The position numbers and the translations under genes were made by a program. The notes under the pieces were generated by a model that made no database searches, was not told where the DNA came from, and saw only the letters and a list, made by a program, of their open reading frames with translations. A stretch of 64,000 nt of DNA. It comes from an uncultured Gammaproteobacteria bacterium (GTDB taxonomy: Bacteria; Pseudomonadota; Gammaproteobacteria; Arenicellales; JAANXG01). This document shows positions 18,503 to 28,889 of this stretch, in pieces. The stretch covers positions 53,147 through 117,146 of the forward strand of contig CAMYKW010000005.1 of assembly GCA_947259175.1 (NCBI GenBank). Direction: 5' to 3'. Numbering within the stretch: the stretch's first letter is position 1; every line of letters begins with the position of its first letter.

Positions 18503-20746
18503 TCAATGGGGCTCGGGGGGTTTGTGATCCAATCGAGTCTGGGCAAGCGCCGCTTGTAGCTGCCGGTTCCAGACCTCCACAACACGTTCCGGCGGTGACG
18601 ACCCGGCGGGCGCATCGGTCATCACGTGTTTAACGTTCCAACGGATAGACTCCTTGATGCTCCGCTTGACCCCGGTGCCGGTGCTGTACATCCACCCCAA
18701 CACCTGAATCGCCGGTTCATAGTTTTTGTCCGCCAGCTTCTTGATCCACCGCGACGCGCCACTGGGATCGGGCTCGGGTCCAAAAATCAATCCGAGGCTC
18801 AGATTGAATTGCGCATCCTCGACGCCTTGAACCGCGGCGCGGCGCAACCAGCGCAGCCCTTCAGCCTCGTCGCGAGGCACACCGGCGCCATCGGCATACG
18901 CGATACCGAGGCTGTATTGAGACTGCACGTGGCCCTTGTCCGCCGCCTTGCGGTACCACTGGACCGCGGATTCCAAGTCGCGTGGGACATCCCTGCCCCG
19001 GTAGTATCGCTCGGCCTTGGCGAATTCCTCCTCGGCCGTCAACAGCGATTCAACATATTTCTCGAAAGTCAGTAGCGCGCTGTGTTGCGGTACCGCGCGC
19101 AATCCGCGCACGATCATGTCCTGCGCATCCAGGTAGCGCTTGGCCTCCGCCGATTCCCGGCTTTTGTCTAGAAAATAGCGCGCGATATCATCCAGTCCGG
19201 ACATCGCCTGGGGATTTGCGGCGGTGACGCGCAACACCTGGCGGTAGGTCTCCAGGGCATTGTCGCCCGCGGGTTCGTCGACGCGTCCCGCGGCCATCTG
19301 CGTCTCCGCGCGGCTCAACATCTCCTGCAGGCGGCTGGTTGGCGCCTTCCCGCCGTCGGTCGGCGTCACTTTCCACGCCGGCTCCTGCGGCGCGTTGGGC
19401 GCCACCGTAACCGGTGCGGGGGTGGCTATGGCGGTCCCACGCGAGTCTGGCGCTGACTGCGAGGCGGCGCCTGGCGCCGGCCGCACGTGGGGCGCCGGCC
19501 GCTCCTGGGGCGGCAGCAACGGCACCGGCGGCGACGGCTGTTCCGCCTTGGACCCGCCGCGTTCCACCGCGGCCACCACCGCAGCCTCGTCAGAGCGCGG
19601 GGCAGCGCCGGTAACAGCCCTCGCAGCCGGCGACGCCACGGGATCGCTCGACCGCGGCTCCGGCAGCGGCCGGGTCAGGCCGGCCGATGTCGATTCGGGC
19701 TGTGGAACCCCCGCCGTGTTCGTCTCCGATTGCGCGTTGAACAAGGTGCGCACGCCCGCGGTGGCCAACAACGCAATGAGCAATACGCCCAGCGTGGCGC
19801 GTAGCGGCGGCCGCCATCTGCGCCCCGCAGCCGCTTCCGCCGGCGGCATGCCGGCATTTGCTGCGGAGGGAGTGCTGTCCGCGTATCCGCTCGGCGTGGT
19901 GGATTCGCCGGCCGCGTCGCGACGCCGCATTTCGCGACGAATGACATAGATCATGTCACTCAGCTTGTGACAGTCCGAAACCCGCTGATCCGGATCCTTG
20001 GCCATGGTGGCATTGACCAGGGGTTGCAGATGGCGATGCTCCCCGGGCAGGTCCGGAATCGGATCGTTGACGTGCGCATAGAGCAACGCGATGCTGTCTT
20101 TGGTGCCGAATGGCGGCTTGCCGGCCAACATCTCATACAGGATGACACCCAGCGAGTATAAATCCGAGCGCGCGTCGGTGCCGCGACCTTCCGCCTGCTC
20201 CGGACTGATGTAGCGCGGGGTGCCGACGATAATTCCGGTCTTCGTGAGCTGGGTGTCCGAGCCGATGGTCTTGGCGATGCCAAAGTCGGTGAGCACGGGT
20301 ACGCCATTGTCGCGGAACATGATGTTCTCCGGCTTAACGTCGCGGTGGACGATGCCGTTATCGTGGGCGCAGGCGAGCGCATTCGCCATCTGACGCACTA
20401 TATTGAGTACCGTGTCCTCGGGCATGGGGCGGCGTAATTTCTCCCTCAGGCTGCCTCCTGGCAAGTACTCCATGGCGATGAAGGTGTGGAAATTTTCGGC
20501 GGCGATGTCGAAGATCGTCACGATACACGGATGATTGAGTTGCGCGACCATGCGTCCTTCGCCGATGAATCGCTCCGTGAAGTTCGGCTCGGCGGCCAAT
20601 ACCGGCGACATGACCTTGAGCGCCACCTCTCGATCCAGGGACTCCTGTACCGCCAGATATACCGTGGCGATCCCGCCACGGCCGATCTCACGCTCGATGC
20701 GATAGCCGGGGATCCGTATATTCGGGCTATTATTCGGTTCGGACAT
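18503..20746 (-). CDS. transmembrane Ser/Thr protein kinase with Sel1-repeat C-terminus
   Basis: 747 residues. A Hanks-type kinase domain (about 15-275): glycine loop GRGGIATV, Lys44 in VALKVM, HRDVKPEN with Asp136, DFG at 154-156 and TPRYISPEQ. A likely transmembrane helix is at about 320-340 (LLIALLATAGV). A long Pro/Ala-rich linker follows, then TPR-like and Sel1 repeats (about 585-720: YYRGRDVPRDLESAVQWYRKAA, SQYSLGIAYADGAGV, GWMYSTGTGVK). Topology predicts a cytoplasmic kinase with periplasmic Sel1 repeats as sensor or docking module. Start ATG 20746; divergent from the 5-oxoprolinase gene. Substrate unknown; no partner phosphatase nearby. Confidence 0.9.
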   Translation of the reverse strand: MSEPNNSPNIRIPGYRIEREIGRGGIATVYLAVQESLDREVALKVMSPVLAAEPNFTERFIGEGRMVAQLNHPCIVTIFDIAAENFHTFIAMEYLPGGSLREKLRRPMPEDTVLNIVRQMANALACAHDNGIVHRDVKPENIMFRDNGVPVLTDFGIAKTIGSDTQLTKTGIIVGTPRYISPEQAEGRGTDARSDLYSLGVILYEMLAGKPPFGTKDSIALLYAHVNDPIPDLPGEHRHLQPLVNATMAKDPDQRVSDCHKLSDMIYVIRREMRRRDAAGESTTPSGYADSTPSAANAGMPPAEAAAGRRWRPPLRATLGVLLIALLATAGVRTLFNAQSETNTAGVPQPESTSAGLTRPLPEPRSSDPVASPAARAVTGAAPRSDEAAVVAAVERGGSKAEQPSPPVPLLPPQERPAPHVRPAPGAASQSAPDSRGTAIATPAPVTVAPNAPQEPAWKVTPTDGGKAPTSRLQEMLSRAETQMAAGRVDEPAGDNALETYRQVLRVTAANPQAMSGLDDIARYFLDKSRESAEAKRYLDAQDMIVRGLRAVPQHSALLTFEKYVESLLTAEEEFAKAERYYRGRDVPRDLESAVQWYRKAADKGHVQSQYSLGIAYADGAGVPRDEAEGLRWLRRAAVQGVEDAQFNLSLGLIFGPEPDPSGASRWIKKLADKNYEPAIQVLGWMYSTGTGVKRSIKESIRWNVKHVMTDAPAGSSPPERVVEVWNRQLQAALAQTRLDHKPPEPH

Positions 20747-20858
20747 ACGACTGATTTAATGCGGATGACAACGCGCGCTAAACTGCGACCTGGAGCAATA
20801 TTCGGCTGATAACCATCCGGGAAAACAATAACGGCGAATTCACTGCGATAACTAGAAC

Positions 20859-23800
20859 ATGAATAGCTCATGCTGGCAATTCTGGGTCGACCGAGGCGGC
20901 ACGTTCACCGACGTGGTCGCACTCGACCCACAGGGGCAAGTCATTATCCACAAGCTGCTATCGGAAAACCCGGCGCGCTACGCCGATGCCGTGCTGCAGG
21001 GAATTCGCGACGTGTTGGGGATCGGCGCCTCGGCGCCGATCCCGGCGCACCGCATCGATGCGGTAAAAATGGGCACCACCGTAGCCACCAACGCGCTGCT
21101 CGAGCGCAAAGGCGAACCTTCGGTGCTCGTCACCACCGCCGGGTTCCGCGATGCACTGCGTATCGGTTACCAAAATCGACCGGATATCTTTGCGTTACAG
21201 ATCCAGTTGCCGGACATGCTCTATACCCGGGTGTTGGAAATCGACGAAAGGATCAGCGCCGAGGGCGAAATTTTACGGCCGCCGAATCCATCCGCGGTCA
21301 AGCGTCAACTTCAGGCGGCTTATGACGACGGCATCCGCTCCCTGGCAATCGTCTTCATGCACGGCTACCGCTATCCCGACCATGAACGGATGGTGGCCCG
21401 GGTGGCCGAGGAGATCGGCTATACCCAGATATCGGCCTCTCACGACGTTATCGCGTTGATGAAGTTCGTCAGCCGCGGCGACACCACCATGGTGGATGCC
21501 TACCTGTCCCCGATTCTCAAACGCTATGTCGCCAGCATCGCGGATGAGTTGACCGACACCCGGCTGATGTTCATGCAATCCAACGGCGGCCTCACCGACG
21601 CGCGCACGTTTCGTGGCAAGGACAGCATCCTGTCCGGCCCTGCCGGGGGCGTGGTCGGCGCCGTCGCCACAGCACTGGAGGCGGGATTCGAAAAAATCAT
21701 CGGCTTCGACATGGGCGGGACGTCCACCGATGTATGCCACTTCGACGGCGAATACGAACGCGCTCTGGAAACCCAGGTTGCCGGTGTTCGTTTGCGCGCT
21801 CCTATGCTGAACATCCATACGGTAGCCGCTGGAGGGGGATCGATACTCCATTTCGACGGCTCCCGTTTCCAGGTCGGTCCCGATTCCGCCGGCGCCGATC
21901 CCGGGCCGGCCAGTTACCGCCGCGGTGGTCCGCTGACGGTTACCGACTGCAACGTGATGGTGGGCAAGCTGCTGCCGGAAAATTTTCCCCATGTATTGGG
22001 CCCAAACGGCGATCTGCCGATAGATCCCGAAGCGGTACGCAAGGGATTCGCTGAGCTGACCGGACAAATCAACGCCGCCACCGGCGGCCAACGGACACCG
22101 CAGCAGGTCGCCCAGGGCTTTATCGACATTGCCGTGGAAAATATGGTGACCGCCATCAAGCGCATCTCCATACAACGGGGTTACAACGTTACCGAGTACA
22201 CGCTGTGCTGTTTCGGCGGCGCCGGGGCTCAGCATGCCTGCCTGGTCGCCGATGCCCTGGGCATCAACCATGTCTTCATCCATCGCCACGCCAGTGTACT
22301 GTCGGCTTATGGCATGGGTCTGGCCGACGTCAGAGTACTGCATGATCAGACCCTGGAAACGGCCTTGAGCGAAGCTCAGGTCGATGACGCCGAGGGGTTG
22401 TACACCCAACTCATCGAGCGCGGTTTCGGCGACCTGGAACGCCAGGGTATTCGCAAGGATCAGTGCCGGGTATTGCGCAAAGCGATGATCCGCTACCAGG
22501 GCACCGATACCGCCCTGAATATAGACTTCGGCAGCGCCGCTTCCATGCAGCGGGAATTCGAAGCCGCCCACCGGCAACGGTTCGGATTTACCGATCCGTC
22601 GCGGGATCTGGTAATCGAGTCAATCTCCGCGGAGCTGGTGGCCACGCAACCACGTCCCTCGCCCGATGTCGCTGCGCCCTCCGCCGCGAGCGCAAAAGAT
22701 CCCGGCCGCTGGACGGAGTTATTCACCCAAGGTGAATACCACCGGGCACCCATCCATCAGCGTGATGAATTGCATTCCGAACAAGTCATCTCCGGTCCCG
22801 CGCTCATCATCGAACCCAACAGCACGATCGTCGTGGAGCCCGAATGGATCGCGAATATCGCCGCACCTGACGAGCTGGTGTTGCACCGCGAAAAGAACCG
22901 GTCCCAGCGGCGGGATGTGGGCACCGACGTGGATCCGGTGATGTTGGAGATCTTCAATAAGCTGTTCATGTCGATCGCGGAGCAGATGGGCTACACGCTG
23001 CAAAACACCAGTTATTCGGTCAACATGAAAGAACGGCTGGACTTCTCATGCGCCATCTTCGATAACCGCGGTGATCTGATCTGCAACGCGCCCCACATGC
23101 CGGTGCACCTGGGCTCCATGGGAGAAAGCGTGCGCAGCGTCATACAGGCGCGGGGCAACGACATGCGGGCGGGAGACGTCTACGTCCATAACGCCCCGTA
23201 TAACGGCGGCACGCACCTTCCCGACGTCACCGTCATCACCCCGGTGTTCGACAAACAACGGCGCAATATCCTGTTTTACGTGGCCTCACGGGGTCACCAC
23301 GCGGATATCGGCGGTATCACACCGGGATCGATGCCGCCAAACAGCCGCCAGGTTGGTGAGGAGGGCGCACTGATCGACAACTTCCTCCTGGTGCGCGACG
23401 GAAAGTTTCGCGAAGCGGAGTTTCTGTCCCTGCTGAACGACAATCCCTATCCGGCGCGCAATCCGTATCAGAACCTCGCGGACATCAAGGCCCAGATCGC
23501 CGCCAATCAGAAGGGCATCATAGAGTTGGAACACCTGACGGACACCTACGGTTTACAGTCGGTACACGCCTATATGCAACATATTCAGGATTACGCCGAG
23601 GAATCGGTGCGCCGGGTAATCGATGTGCTGCAAGATGGCCGCTATTCGTATCCCCTGGACGACGGCAGTGTGATCACGGTAAAGATTTCTATCGATCCAA
23701 CCACCCGCAGCGCCGACATCGATTTTTCCGGCACATCCGCCCAAGTGGAGACAAACTTCAATGCCCCGGCGGCGGTCTGCAAGGCGGCGGTACTGTACGT

Positions 23801-24470
23801 GTTTCGTACCCTGGTCCAGGATGATATTCCCCTGAATGAGGGCTGTCTCAAGCCGCTGCGCATCAAGATCCCGACGCATAGCCTGTTGAATCCCGATTTC
23901 CCGGCGGCGGTAGTGGCGGGCAACGTGGAAACGTCCCAGTGTATTGTGGATACGCTGTACGGGGCCCTGGCCGTGTGCGCGGCGTCGCAGGGAACCATGA
24001 ATAACTTTACGTTTGGCGACGACCGCTACCAGTACTACGAGACGATTTGCGGCGGTTCCGGCGCCGGGCGGGACTTCCCCGGCACCGACGCGATTCACAG
24101 CCACATGACCAATTCCAGATTAACGGATCCGGAGGTGTTGGAATGGCGGTTTCCGGTGCTTGTGGAGAGCTTTGCGATCCGCGCGCACAGTGGCGGGCGG
24201 GGCCGGTTTAGCGGAGGCAACGGCGTCATTAGGCGAATCAAATTTCGCGCCCCGATGACGGTGTCGATCTTATCGAATCGACGCAAGACCGCGCCGTTTG
24301 GAATGAACGGGGGATCCCCGGGCATGCCTGGCAGCAATTATGTAGTACGAACCGACGGGTCGCGGGAAACTCTGGCGGCCTGCGCACAGCTGGAGGTCGC
24401 GCCCGGTGATGTGGTGGTGATCGAAACTCCGGGGGGCGGCGGATATGGCGCCGGTGACCGACATTCCTAA
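20859..24470 (+). CDS. 5-oxoprolinase (fused hydantoinase A/B subunits)
   Basis: 1203 residues. ATP-dependent opening of 5-oxoproline to glutamate, or a related hydantoinase-type reaction. Residues 1 to about 690 are the HyuA/ROK-like ATPase half ([10 protein letters not shown] at 11-20, [35 protein letters not shown]). Residues about 700-1203 are the HyuB half ([59 protein letters not shown]). The one-chain fusion is the eukaryote-like OPLAH arrangement, also known in bacteria, whereas many bacteria use two subunits. Single gene, ended by the hairpin at 24477. Substrate between oxoproline and hydantoins not decided by sequence alone. Confidence 0.9.
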   Translation: MNSSCWQFWVDRGGTFTDVVALDPQGQVIIHKLLSENPARYADAVLQGIRDVLGIGASAPIPAHRIDAVKMGTTVATNALLERKGEPSVLVTTAGFRDALRIGYQNRPDIFALQIQLPDMLYTRVLEIDERISAEGEILRPPNPSAVKRQLQAAYDDGIRSLAIVFMHGYRYPDHERMVARVAEEIGYTQISASHDVIALMKFVSRGDTTMVDAYLSPILKRYVASIADELTDTRLMFMQSNGGLTDARTFRGKDSILSGPAGGVVGAVATALEAGFEKIIGFDMGGTSTDVCHFDGEYERALETQVAGVRLRAPMLNIHTVAAGGGSILHFDGSRFQVGPDSAGADPGPASYRRGGPLTVTDCNVMVGKLLPENFPHVLGPNGDLPIDPEAVRKGFAELTGQINAATGGQRTPQQVAQGFIDIAVENMVTAIKRISIQRGYNVTEYTLCCFGGAGAQHACLVADALGINHVFIHRHASVLSAYGMGLADVRVLHDQTLETALSEAQVDDAEGLYTQLIERGFGDLERQGIRKDQCRVLRKAMIRYQGTDTALNIDFGSAASMQREFEAAHRQRFGFTDPSRDLVIESISAELVATQPRPSPDVAAPSAASAKDPGRWTELFTQGEYHRAPIHQRDELHSEQVISGPALIIEPNSTIVVEPEWIANIAAPDELVLHREKNRSQRRDVGTDVDPVMLEIFNKLFMSIAEQMGYTLQNTSYSVNMKERLDFSCAIFDNRGDLICNAPHMPVHLGSMGESVRSVIQARGNDMRAGDVYVHNAPYNGGTHLPDVTVITPVFDKQRRNILFYVASRGHHADIGGITPGSMPPNSRQVGEEGALIDNFLLVRDGKFREAEFLSLLNDNPYPARNPYQNLADIKAQIAANQKGIIELEHLTDTYGLQSVHAYMQHIQDYAEESVRRVIDVLQDGRYSYPLDDGSVITVKISIDPTTRSADIDFSGTSAQVETNFNAPAAVCKAAVLYVFRTLVQDDIPLNEGCLKPLRIKIPTHSLLNPDFPAAVVAGNVETSQCIVDTLYGALAVCAASQGTMNNFTFGDDRYQYYETICGGSGAGRDFPGTDAIHSHMTNSRLTDPEVLEWRFPVLVESFAIRAHSGGRGRFSGGNGVIRRIKFRAPMTVSILSNRRKTAPFGMNGGSPGMPGSNYVVRTDGSRETLAACAQLEVAPGDVVVIETPGGGGYGAGDRHS

Positions 24471-24476
24471 AAAAAA

Positions 24477-24502
24477 CCGCTAGCCGGCGAACCGGCTAGC
24501 GG
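24477..24502. terminator. bidirectional rho-independent terminator
   Basis: Perfect 11-bp stem ccgctagccgg / ccggctagcgg with a cgaa tetraloop, preceded by a run of A (24469-24476) and followed by gtagttttt. It serves both the 5-oxoprolinase gene (plus) and the convergent histone-like gene (minus). Confidence 0.88.
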
Positions 24503-24551
24503 CGGTAGTTTTTAGAACGGGAGAGGTATCCTCAGCCCCGCCTTCTTGCGC

Positions 24552-24866
24552 TTACCTCCTACCTTTTTTTTTTGCTTTCCGTTTTGTCGCCTTTTTCTTC
24601 GTCGCTTTTTTCTTTGTAGCCTTCTTTTTGGCCTTTTTCTTAGTGGCCTTTTTCTTCGTGGCCTTTTTCTTAGTGGCCTTTTTCTTAGTGGCCTTCTTTT
24701 TTACCTTCTTCTTGGCCTTTTTCTTCGTGGCCTTTCTCTTAGTGGCCTTCTTCTTAGTGGCCTTCTTCTTTGTTGCCTTCTTCTTAGTGGCCTTCTTCTT
24801 AGTGGCCTTCTTCTTTGTTGCCTTACGTTTAGTCGCCTTCTTCTTAGCTCGTTTCTTTACTGCCAT
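24552..24866 (-). CDS. lysine-rich histone H1-like repeat protein
   Basis: 104 residues almost entirely of Lys, Ala and Thr, built from about 19 imperfect copies of a five-residue ATKKK unit after a short MAVKKRAKK start, ending GRR. Such proteins resemble the C-terminal tail of eukaryotic histone H1 and bacterial Hc1/AlgP-type DNA-binding proteins, so binding to DNA or RNA and nucleoid compaction is the likely role. Start ATG 24866 has GGAG about 8 bp upstream. The DNA is a pyrimidine-rich minisatellite on the plus strand, so length may vary between strains. Stop near the bidirectional terminator. Confidence 0.8.
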   Translation of the reverse strand: MAVKKRAKKKATKRKATKKKATKKKATKKKATKKKATKKKATKRKATKKKAKKKVKKKATKKKATKKKATKKKATKKKAKKKATKKKATKKKATKRKAKKKGRR

Positions 24867-25539
24867 GACGCATCTCCTATCTTTTAGGTTAGGAAAACGA
24901 GAAACCGATCACCGACATGCCAACACCCAACGATATAACGCACTGATATCCTTAGGGAAATCAGACCCAGAACCAAAGGTATGAAGATGGGATGGTAAAT
25001 ACGAGAGGTGAAGGTAGTGGCCTAACCGGTGTTGCCACTCAGTTAGCATCGGTTTTCTCGTTGTTGTGGTAGCCAATATTTTAATGTTGTCCCGCGTATA
25101 GGTTTCGTTTGCATCCCAACAATATTTTGGCATTCCAATATGCCAACCAACGCTGACCTTAGCGGTGTCCTTTCAGAACTTCGACTACTACCTATTCGAA
25201 GTCATGCGGAAAATATATTCACGCATATACAAATGTCAAGCAAAAATACAACAAAACAAAAATTATTATTGCATTTTTACAACAACGTTTCTTGGCTGCC
25301 GACCCGTGTAACGAGTCGTCAACAACGACTCAATGCGAATGAACTCTTGTGAATCACTTTACAAACCTTCAACTTGTCGCTGTTAATTCACGACAATTTT
25401 CGACCAACGTGCGGATCACCAGGGTAAGTGAACACGATTTCACCAACGCATGATCGCTTTGCGTGACAGCGATGCATCGTGCAGCGTGCGCTTGTGATTG
25501 ATTGACGACCAAACTTTACGCATTCGCACTCTGGTGTGC
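24867..25539. other. AT-rich stretch without a supported gene
   Basis: About 670 bp, clearly more AT-rich than its surroundings. Short frames exist on both strands but none has recognisable features or codon bias. Contains a small inverted repeat gagtcgt/acgactc at 25313-25331. It separates the 3' end of the VWA gene from the start of the histone-like gene and may hold the latter's promoter. Confidence 0.5.
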
Positions 25540-27681
25540 TTACGTTGTGAGATGCCGGTAGATGTCGGAGACCTTCAACGGCAGTTTTCTCACTTCGTCA
25601 ATCACCACATAGTTCACGGCACCGTACATTCGCGGCAGATAATCGTGGGCCTCTGTGTCGATGGTGATGCAAAATGGAAAGATACCCTGATGTTTCGCTT
25701 CAATCAGGGCCTTACGGGTGTCCTCCACGCCATATTCTCCGCGATACCCGTCATAATCATCGGGCTTGCCATCCGACAGGGTGATCAGCAGCTTGGTGCG
25801 GGCCTCAATGTCCGCCAGTAAACCGGTCAAATGGCGAATGACGACGCCCATGCGGGTGTAATCCTGGGGGCGAATTCCGGCGATGCGCTGCTTGACCTGA
25901 TCCGCATAGTGCTCCTCAAAGCGCTTAATCCTGTAGAGTTCACAACGCTTGCGCGTCATGCTCGAAAATCCATAGATCGCGTACCGATCACCCAGCACCT
26001 CGAGCGCCTCGCACAACAACACCAGCGCCTCCCGCTCCGCATCATTGATCCATCCCTTGGTGGAACCGCTCATATCGACCATGAAAATCACCGCCATATC
26101 GCGTTCCAGCTTGCGATGTTTGGTGAACAATCGGTCGGACATTTCCAGTCCCACATGCATGTCCGCATACGCCTGAACGGCCGCATCCAGATCGATGTCG
26201 TCGCCGTGAATCTGCTTCTTGAGAATTCGGTCTTCGCCGCGCAGCGCTTCGAAGGTTTTGCGCAGACCCGATATCAGTCCGGCATAACGAAGCCGCACCG
26301 TATCCACATAACGCCCGTCGCCGGGATGCAGGTCAATTTCCCGCAATACGCACCAATCCTTGCGATAGTGCCGGCGGCGAAAATCCCACTCGTTGTATAA
26401 CCATGCACCCTCCTCGTGATACACGCCTTCCCACACACTCGCGGCTTGCTCGCCGCTATCCGAACCCGCCGGGTAGGCGCCGGGCCCGGCGGCCACCAGA
26501 TACTCCTCGGGAATCTCGCCGAAATCCTGCACAATCGAACGTGACAACGCGCTTATCTCCTCAGGGGGGGACACCGGCCGGCCGTCCACCCGCCATTCAA
26601 TCTGGAGATCAGACTCTATGCCGTCCGGCGGACGTAACACCGCCTCGAAGTGCGGCCGCAACGAGCTCGTTTCGCCGCCGTCTGTTGGCGTCCCCAGCTT
26701 GTAACTGAGCTGACGCAGAACTTCCTGAAACTTGCTCCTTTCCCGCTGCTGACGGGCGCGCATCGCCGCCTCGGCAGACTCGAGCAGCAGCTCACCCTGG
26801 AAACAAAACGGCGGGGGTGGATGATCCTCGGCGGCATAAACCCGCGACAGCGCGCGAATCGTGTCCGCCACCGTCACCCCGGGCGCCTTCAGGCCTTCCA
26901 CCGCAGCGATCCAGCTCGCGGGATAGCTTATCTCCGGTCGCTGACGCTGCAGGGCCATCATCTCCCGATACAGCCCGGGGAGTGTGCGTGCGATGCACGC
27001 GTTGAGGCGCACGGTTTCCAAGGCATGAAACACATGGGTGGCGCGTGCCGGATCCATGTACCCGTTCACGACGTCGGTCAAGCTCGCCGGCCCCTGGGGC
27101 GGGCGAAATGTGCCGAACCATGTCTGCGCCCACAGGTGGGATACCGTCGCCTTGTACAAGGCGAAGTTCTGTTCACGCGTGGGAAACGCGATCAAACGTT
27201 GCGGCAGGAACAAATGCTCGGTATCCGTGTATACAAGCTCGTTGGCCTCGAGCTTGAGTCCACGGCCCGCGAGTCCGTGCACAAAATACTCGAGCACCCC
27301 GGCCACGTCCTCGAGGTTCACGCCAAACTCCGTCAGCTGAAGGTCCTTGGCGAATCGCTCCACGGCCTGAACCGCCGCACATCCCGGATACAGACCTTGT
27401 TTGTCGTATACATCCATAAATTGGATGATCCATTTCTCGATCGCATCGAGACCCATGCGCCGCAACGCCTCGGGGGCTTGGCTGGCGAATTGATAGCCCA
27501 TCTCGGAATTGGTGCGCACGATGACGCTGACCCAGTGAAGTGTGAATTCCTGTTGCTCACGGGAAAATTGGGACAGCGCCTGCGCCGGCCCTTCAGCGGT
27601 GCGGCGCGTGGACAATACGGGATCGAGATACTCCTCCAGGCGTCCTTCGAGTTCTTCGAATTCAAGGGCGCGCTTGGACAT
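25540..27681 (-). CDS. CbbO/NorD-family VWA-domain protein
   Basis: About 713 residues from ATG 27681 (MSKRALEFEE); a GTG at 27720 is an alternative. The C-terminal third (about 515-705) is a von Willebrand A domain with a full MIDAS: DMSGST, the Thr of DYTRMG and the Asp of LSDGKPDD. The N-terminal part matches the helical region of CbbO/NorD proteins. These are partners of CbbQ/NorQ MoxR ATPases and help activate or insert metal into target enzymes such as Rubisco or NO reductase. It follows the AAA+ gene by 75-115 bp. No Rubisco or Nor genes are in the window, so the target is unknown. Confidence 0.85.
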   Translation of the reverse strand: MSKRALEFEELEGRLEEYLDPVLSTRRTAEGPAQALSQFSREQQEFTLHWVSVIVRTNSEMGYQFASQAPEALRRMGLDAIEKWIIQFMDVYDKQGLYPGCAAVQAVERFAKDLQLTEFGVNLEDVAGVLEYFVHGLAGRGLKLEANELVYTDTEHLFLPQRLIAFPTREQNFALYKATVSHLWAQTWFGTFRPPQGPASLTDVVNGYMDPARATHVFHALETVRLNACIARTLPGLYREMMALQRQRPEISYPASWIAAVEGLKAPGVTVADTIRALSRVYAAEDHPPPPFCFQGELLLESAEAAMRARQQRERSKFQEVLRQLSYKLGTPTDGGETSSLRPHFEAVLRPPDGIESDLQIEWRVDGRPVSPPEEISALSRSIVQDFGEIPEEYLVAAGPGAYPAGSDSGEQAASVWEGVYHEEGAWLYNEWDFRRRHYRKDWCVLREIDLHPGDGRYVDTVRLRYAGLISGLRKTFEALRGEDRILKKQIHGDDIDLDAAVQAYADMHVGLEMSDRLFTKHRKLERDMAVIFMVDMSGSTKGWINDAEREALVLLCEALEVLGDRYAIYGFSSMTRKRCELYRIKRFEEHYADQVKQRIAGIRPQDYTRMGVVIRHLTGLLADIEARTKLLITLSDGKPDDYDGYRGEYGVEDTRKALIEAKHQGIFPFCITIDTEAHDYLPRMYGAVNYVVIDEVRKLPLKVSDIYRHLTT

Positions 27682-27795
27682 CTCGAACTTGCCTGACAAC
27701 GGTAATCCGGAGCGTGTCACGCCCAGCTGAGCGACAAATTCTCTGCTGGATGGACGACGGTATTCACGACCCGTTCGAACTTCACCCTGTACCTG

Positions 27796-28608
27796 CTAAA
27801 ACAAGGACGCCGACAGTTCGTTCATCGCCGACAACATTTCCGGATCATCGCTGAGCGCCTCCGATATCGCTCCGCGGCATGCGGTGGCGGGGTCAATGCC
27901 GGATGCGATCAGCTTCGCGGCATGCACGAGCAACCGCGTGCTCGCTCCCTCGTCCAAACCGCTGCCTTTCAGGTTGCGCGTCATACGCGCGTACTTGACC
28001 AGATTGTCAGCCGTGCCCGCATCCAGTCCGGATTCGTTGATCACTATGCTACGCTCCAGTTGCGCCGGCGGATAATTGAATTCTATGGCCACGAAACGCT
28101 GCCTGGTGCTGTGTTTAAGATCCTTTAGAACGCTTTGATATCCGGGGTTGTATGAAATCCCCAAACAGAATTCCGCCGGCGCCTGCAACAATTCCCCGGT
28201 TTTATCCATCGGCAGTACCCGCCGGTCGTCGGCCAGCGGATGAATCACCACTGTGGTGTCCTTGCGGGCCTCGACAATTTCATCGAGATAACAGACCCCC
28301 CCGACGCGCACGGCGTGAGCCAGGGGGCCGTCGACCCAGCGGGTTTCGCCGCCGATGATCAAGTACCTTCCGACCAAGTCAGAGGCGGTAAGGTCATCAT
28401 GGCACGAAACCGTGATCAATGGCCGGCGCAGCCGCCACGCCATGTGCTCCATGAACCGGGTCTTGCCGCAGCCGGTCGGGCCCTTGAGTAAAACCGGAAT
28501 CTGATTGCCGTACGCCGCCTCGAACAGCGCGATTTCCTCGCCCTGTGGTTCGTAGTAGGGTTGCTCGGTTATGTAGTAATCTTCGGTGTCAAACGCCCGG
28601 GTTTCCAT
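27796..28608 (-). CDS. CbbQ/NirQ/NorQ-family MoxR AAA+ ATPase
   Basis: 270 residues, the usual size. Walker A GPTGCGKT, a DLVGRYLI segment, Walker B VCYLDEI, a sensor-1 like [11 protein letters not shown] and a C-terminal CbbQ_C-type domain. Members act as hexameric chaperone-ATPases with a VWA partner to remodel or activate metalloenzymes. Start ATG 28608 (METRAFD). First gene of the pair with the VWA protein, divergent from qmoA across 281 bp, which may place both units under shared control. Assignment to the family is firm; CbbQ versus NorQ cannot be told from context. Confidence 0.9.
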   Translation of the reverse strand: METRAFDTEDYYITEQPYYEPQGEEIALFEAAYGNQIPVLLKGPTGCGKTRFMEHMAWRLRRPLITVSCHDDLTASDLVGRYLIIGGETRWVDGPLAHAVRVGGVCYLDEIVEARKDTTVVIHPLADDRRVLPMDKTGELLQAPAEFCLGISYNPGYQSVLKDLKHSTRQRFVAIEFNYPPAQLERSIVINESGLDAGTADNLVKYARMTRNLKGSGLDEGASTRLLVHAAKLIASGIDPATACRGAISEALSDDPEMLSAMNELSASLF

Positions 28609-28739
28609 TGCGGTACCATCGATCCAGTTTGTGTGGCCGCTCTATGTTAGCAAGTTAGGCGCTGCGGGTGGCACGCCGATTCGAATCGCTGCAGACCGAT
28701 TTCGTTTTCCGCGGGACCATACAGCTACTCTATCACTTC

Positions 28740-28775
28740 ATACGAAATTTGTATCTTTATGTAATGTACTTACAT
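28740..28775. promoter_or_regulatory. two palindromes in the cbbQ/qmoA divergent region
   Basis: ATACGAAATTTGTAT (28740-28754, one mismatched pair) and ATGTAA-N5-TTACAT (28759-28775, perfect arms) lie about 115-150 bp upstream of qmoA in the only AT-rich part of this intergenic region. They are candidate operators for a regulator of one or both units. No regulator is identified. Confidence 0.4.
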
Positions 28776-28889
28776 GGCGACAGCTACGCGTAACACATAT
28801 ATTATTCGGTTCCGCCACGGCGACTCGTGTCGTACACTGCGGATCTTGCTTGAGTAAAGAGACCAAATTCCTACCGGAGGACGTAATCC

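Noticed and set aside
21273..22577. 434-codon frame opposite the 5-oxoprolinase gene
   Set aside because: Antisense shadow of a well-supported gene.
24909..25133. 74-codon frame in the AT-rich gap
   Set aside because: No start signal, motif or codon bias.
25540..28608. naming the pair norQ/norD or cbbQ/cbbO outright
   Set aside because: Neither NO reductase nor Rubisco genes lie nearby; only the family level is supported.
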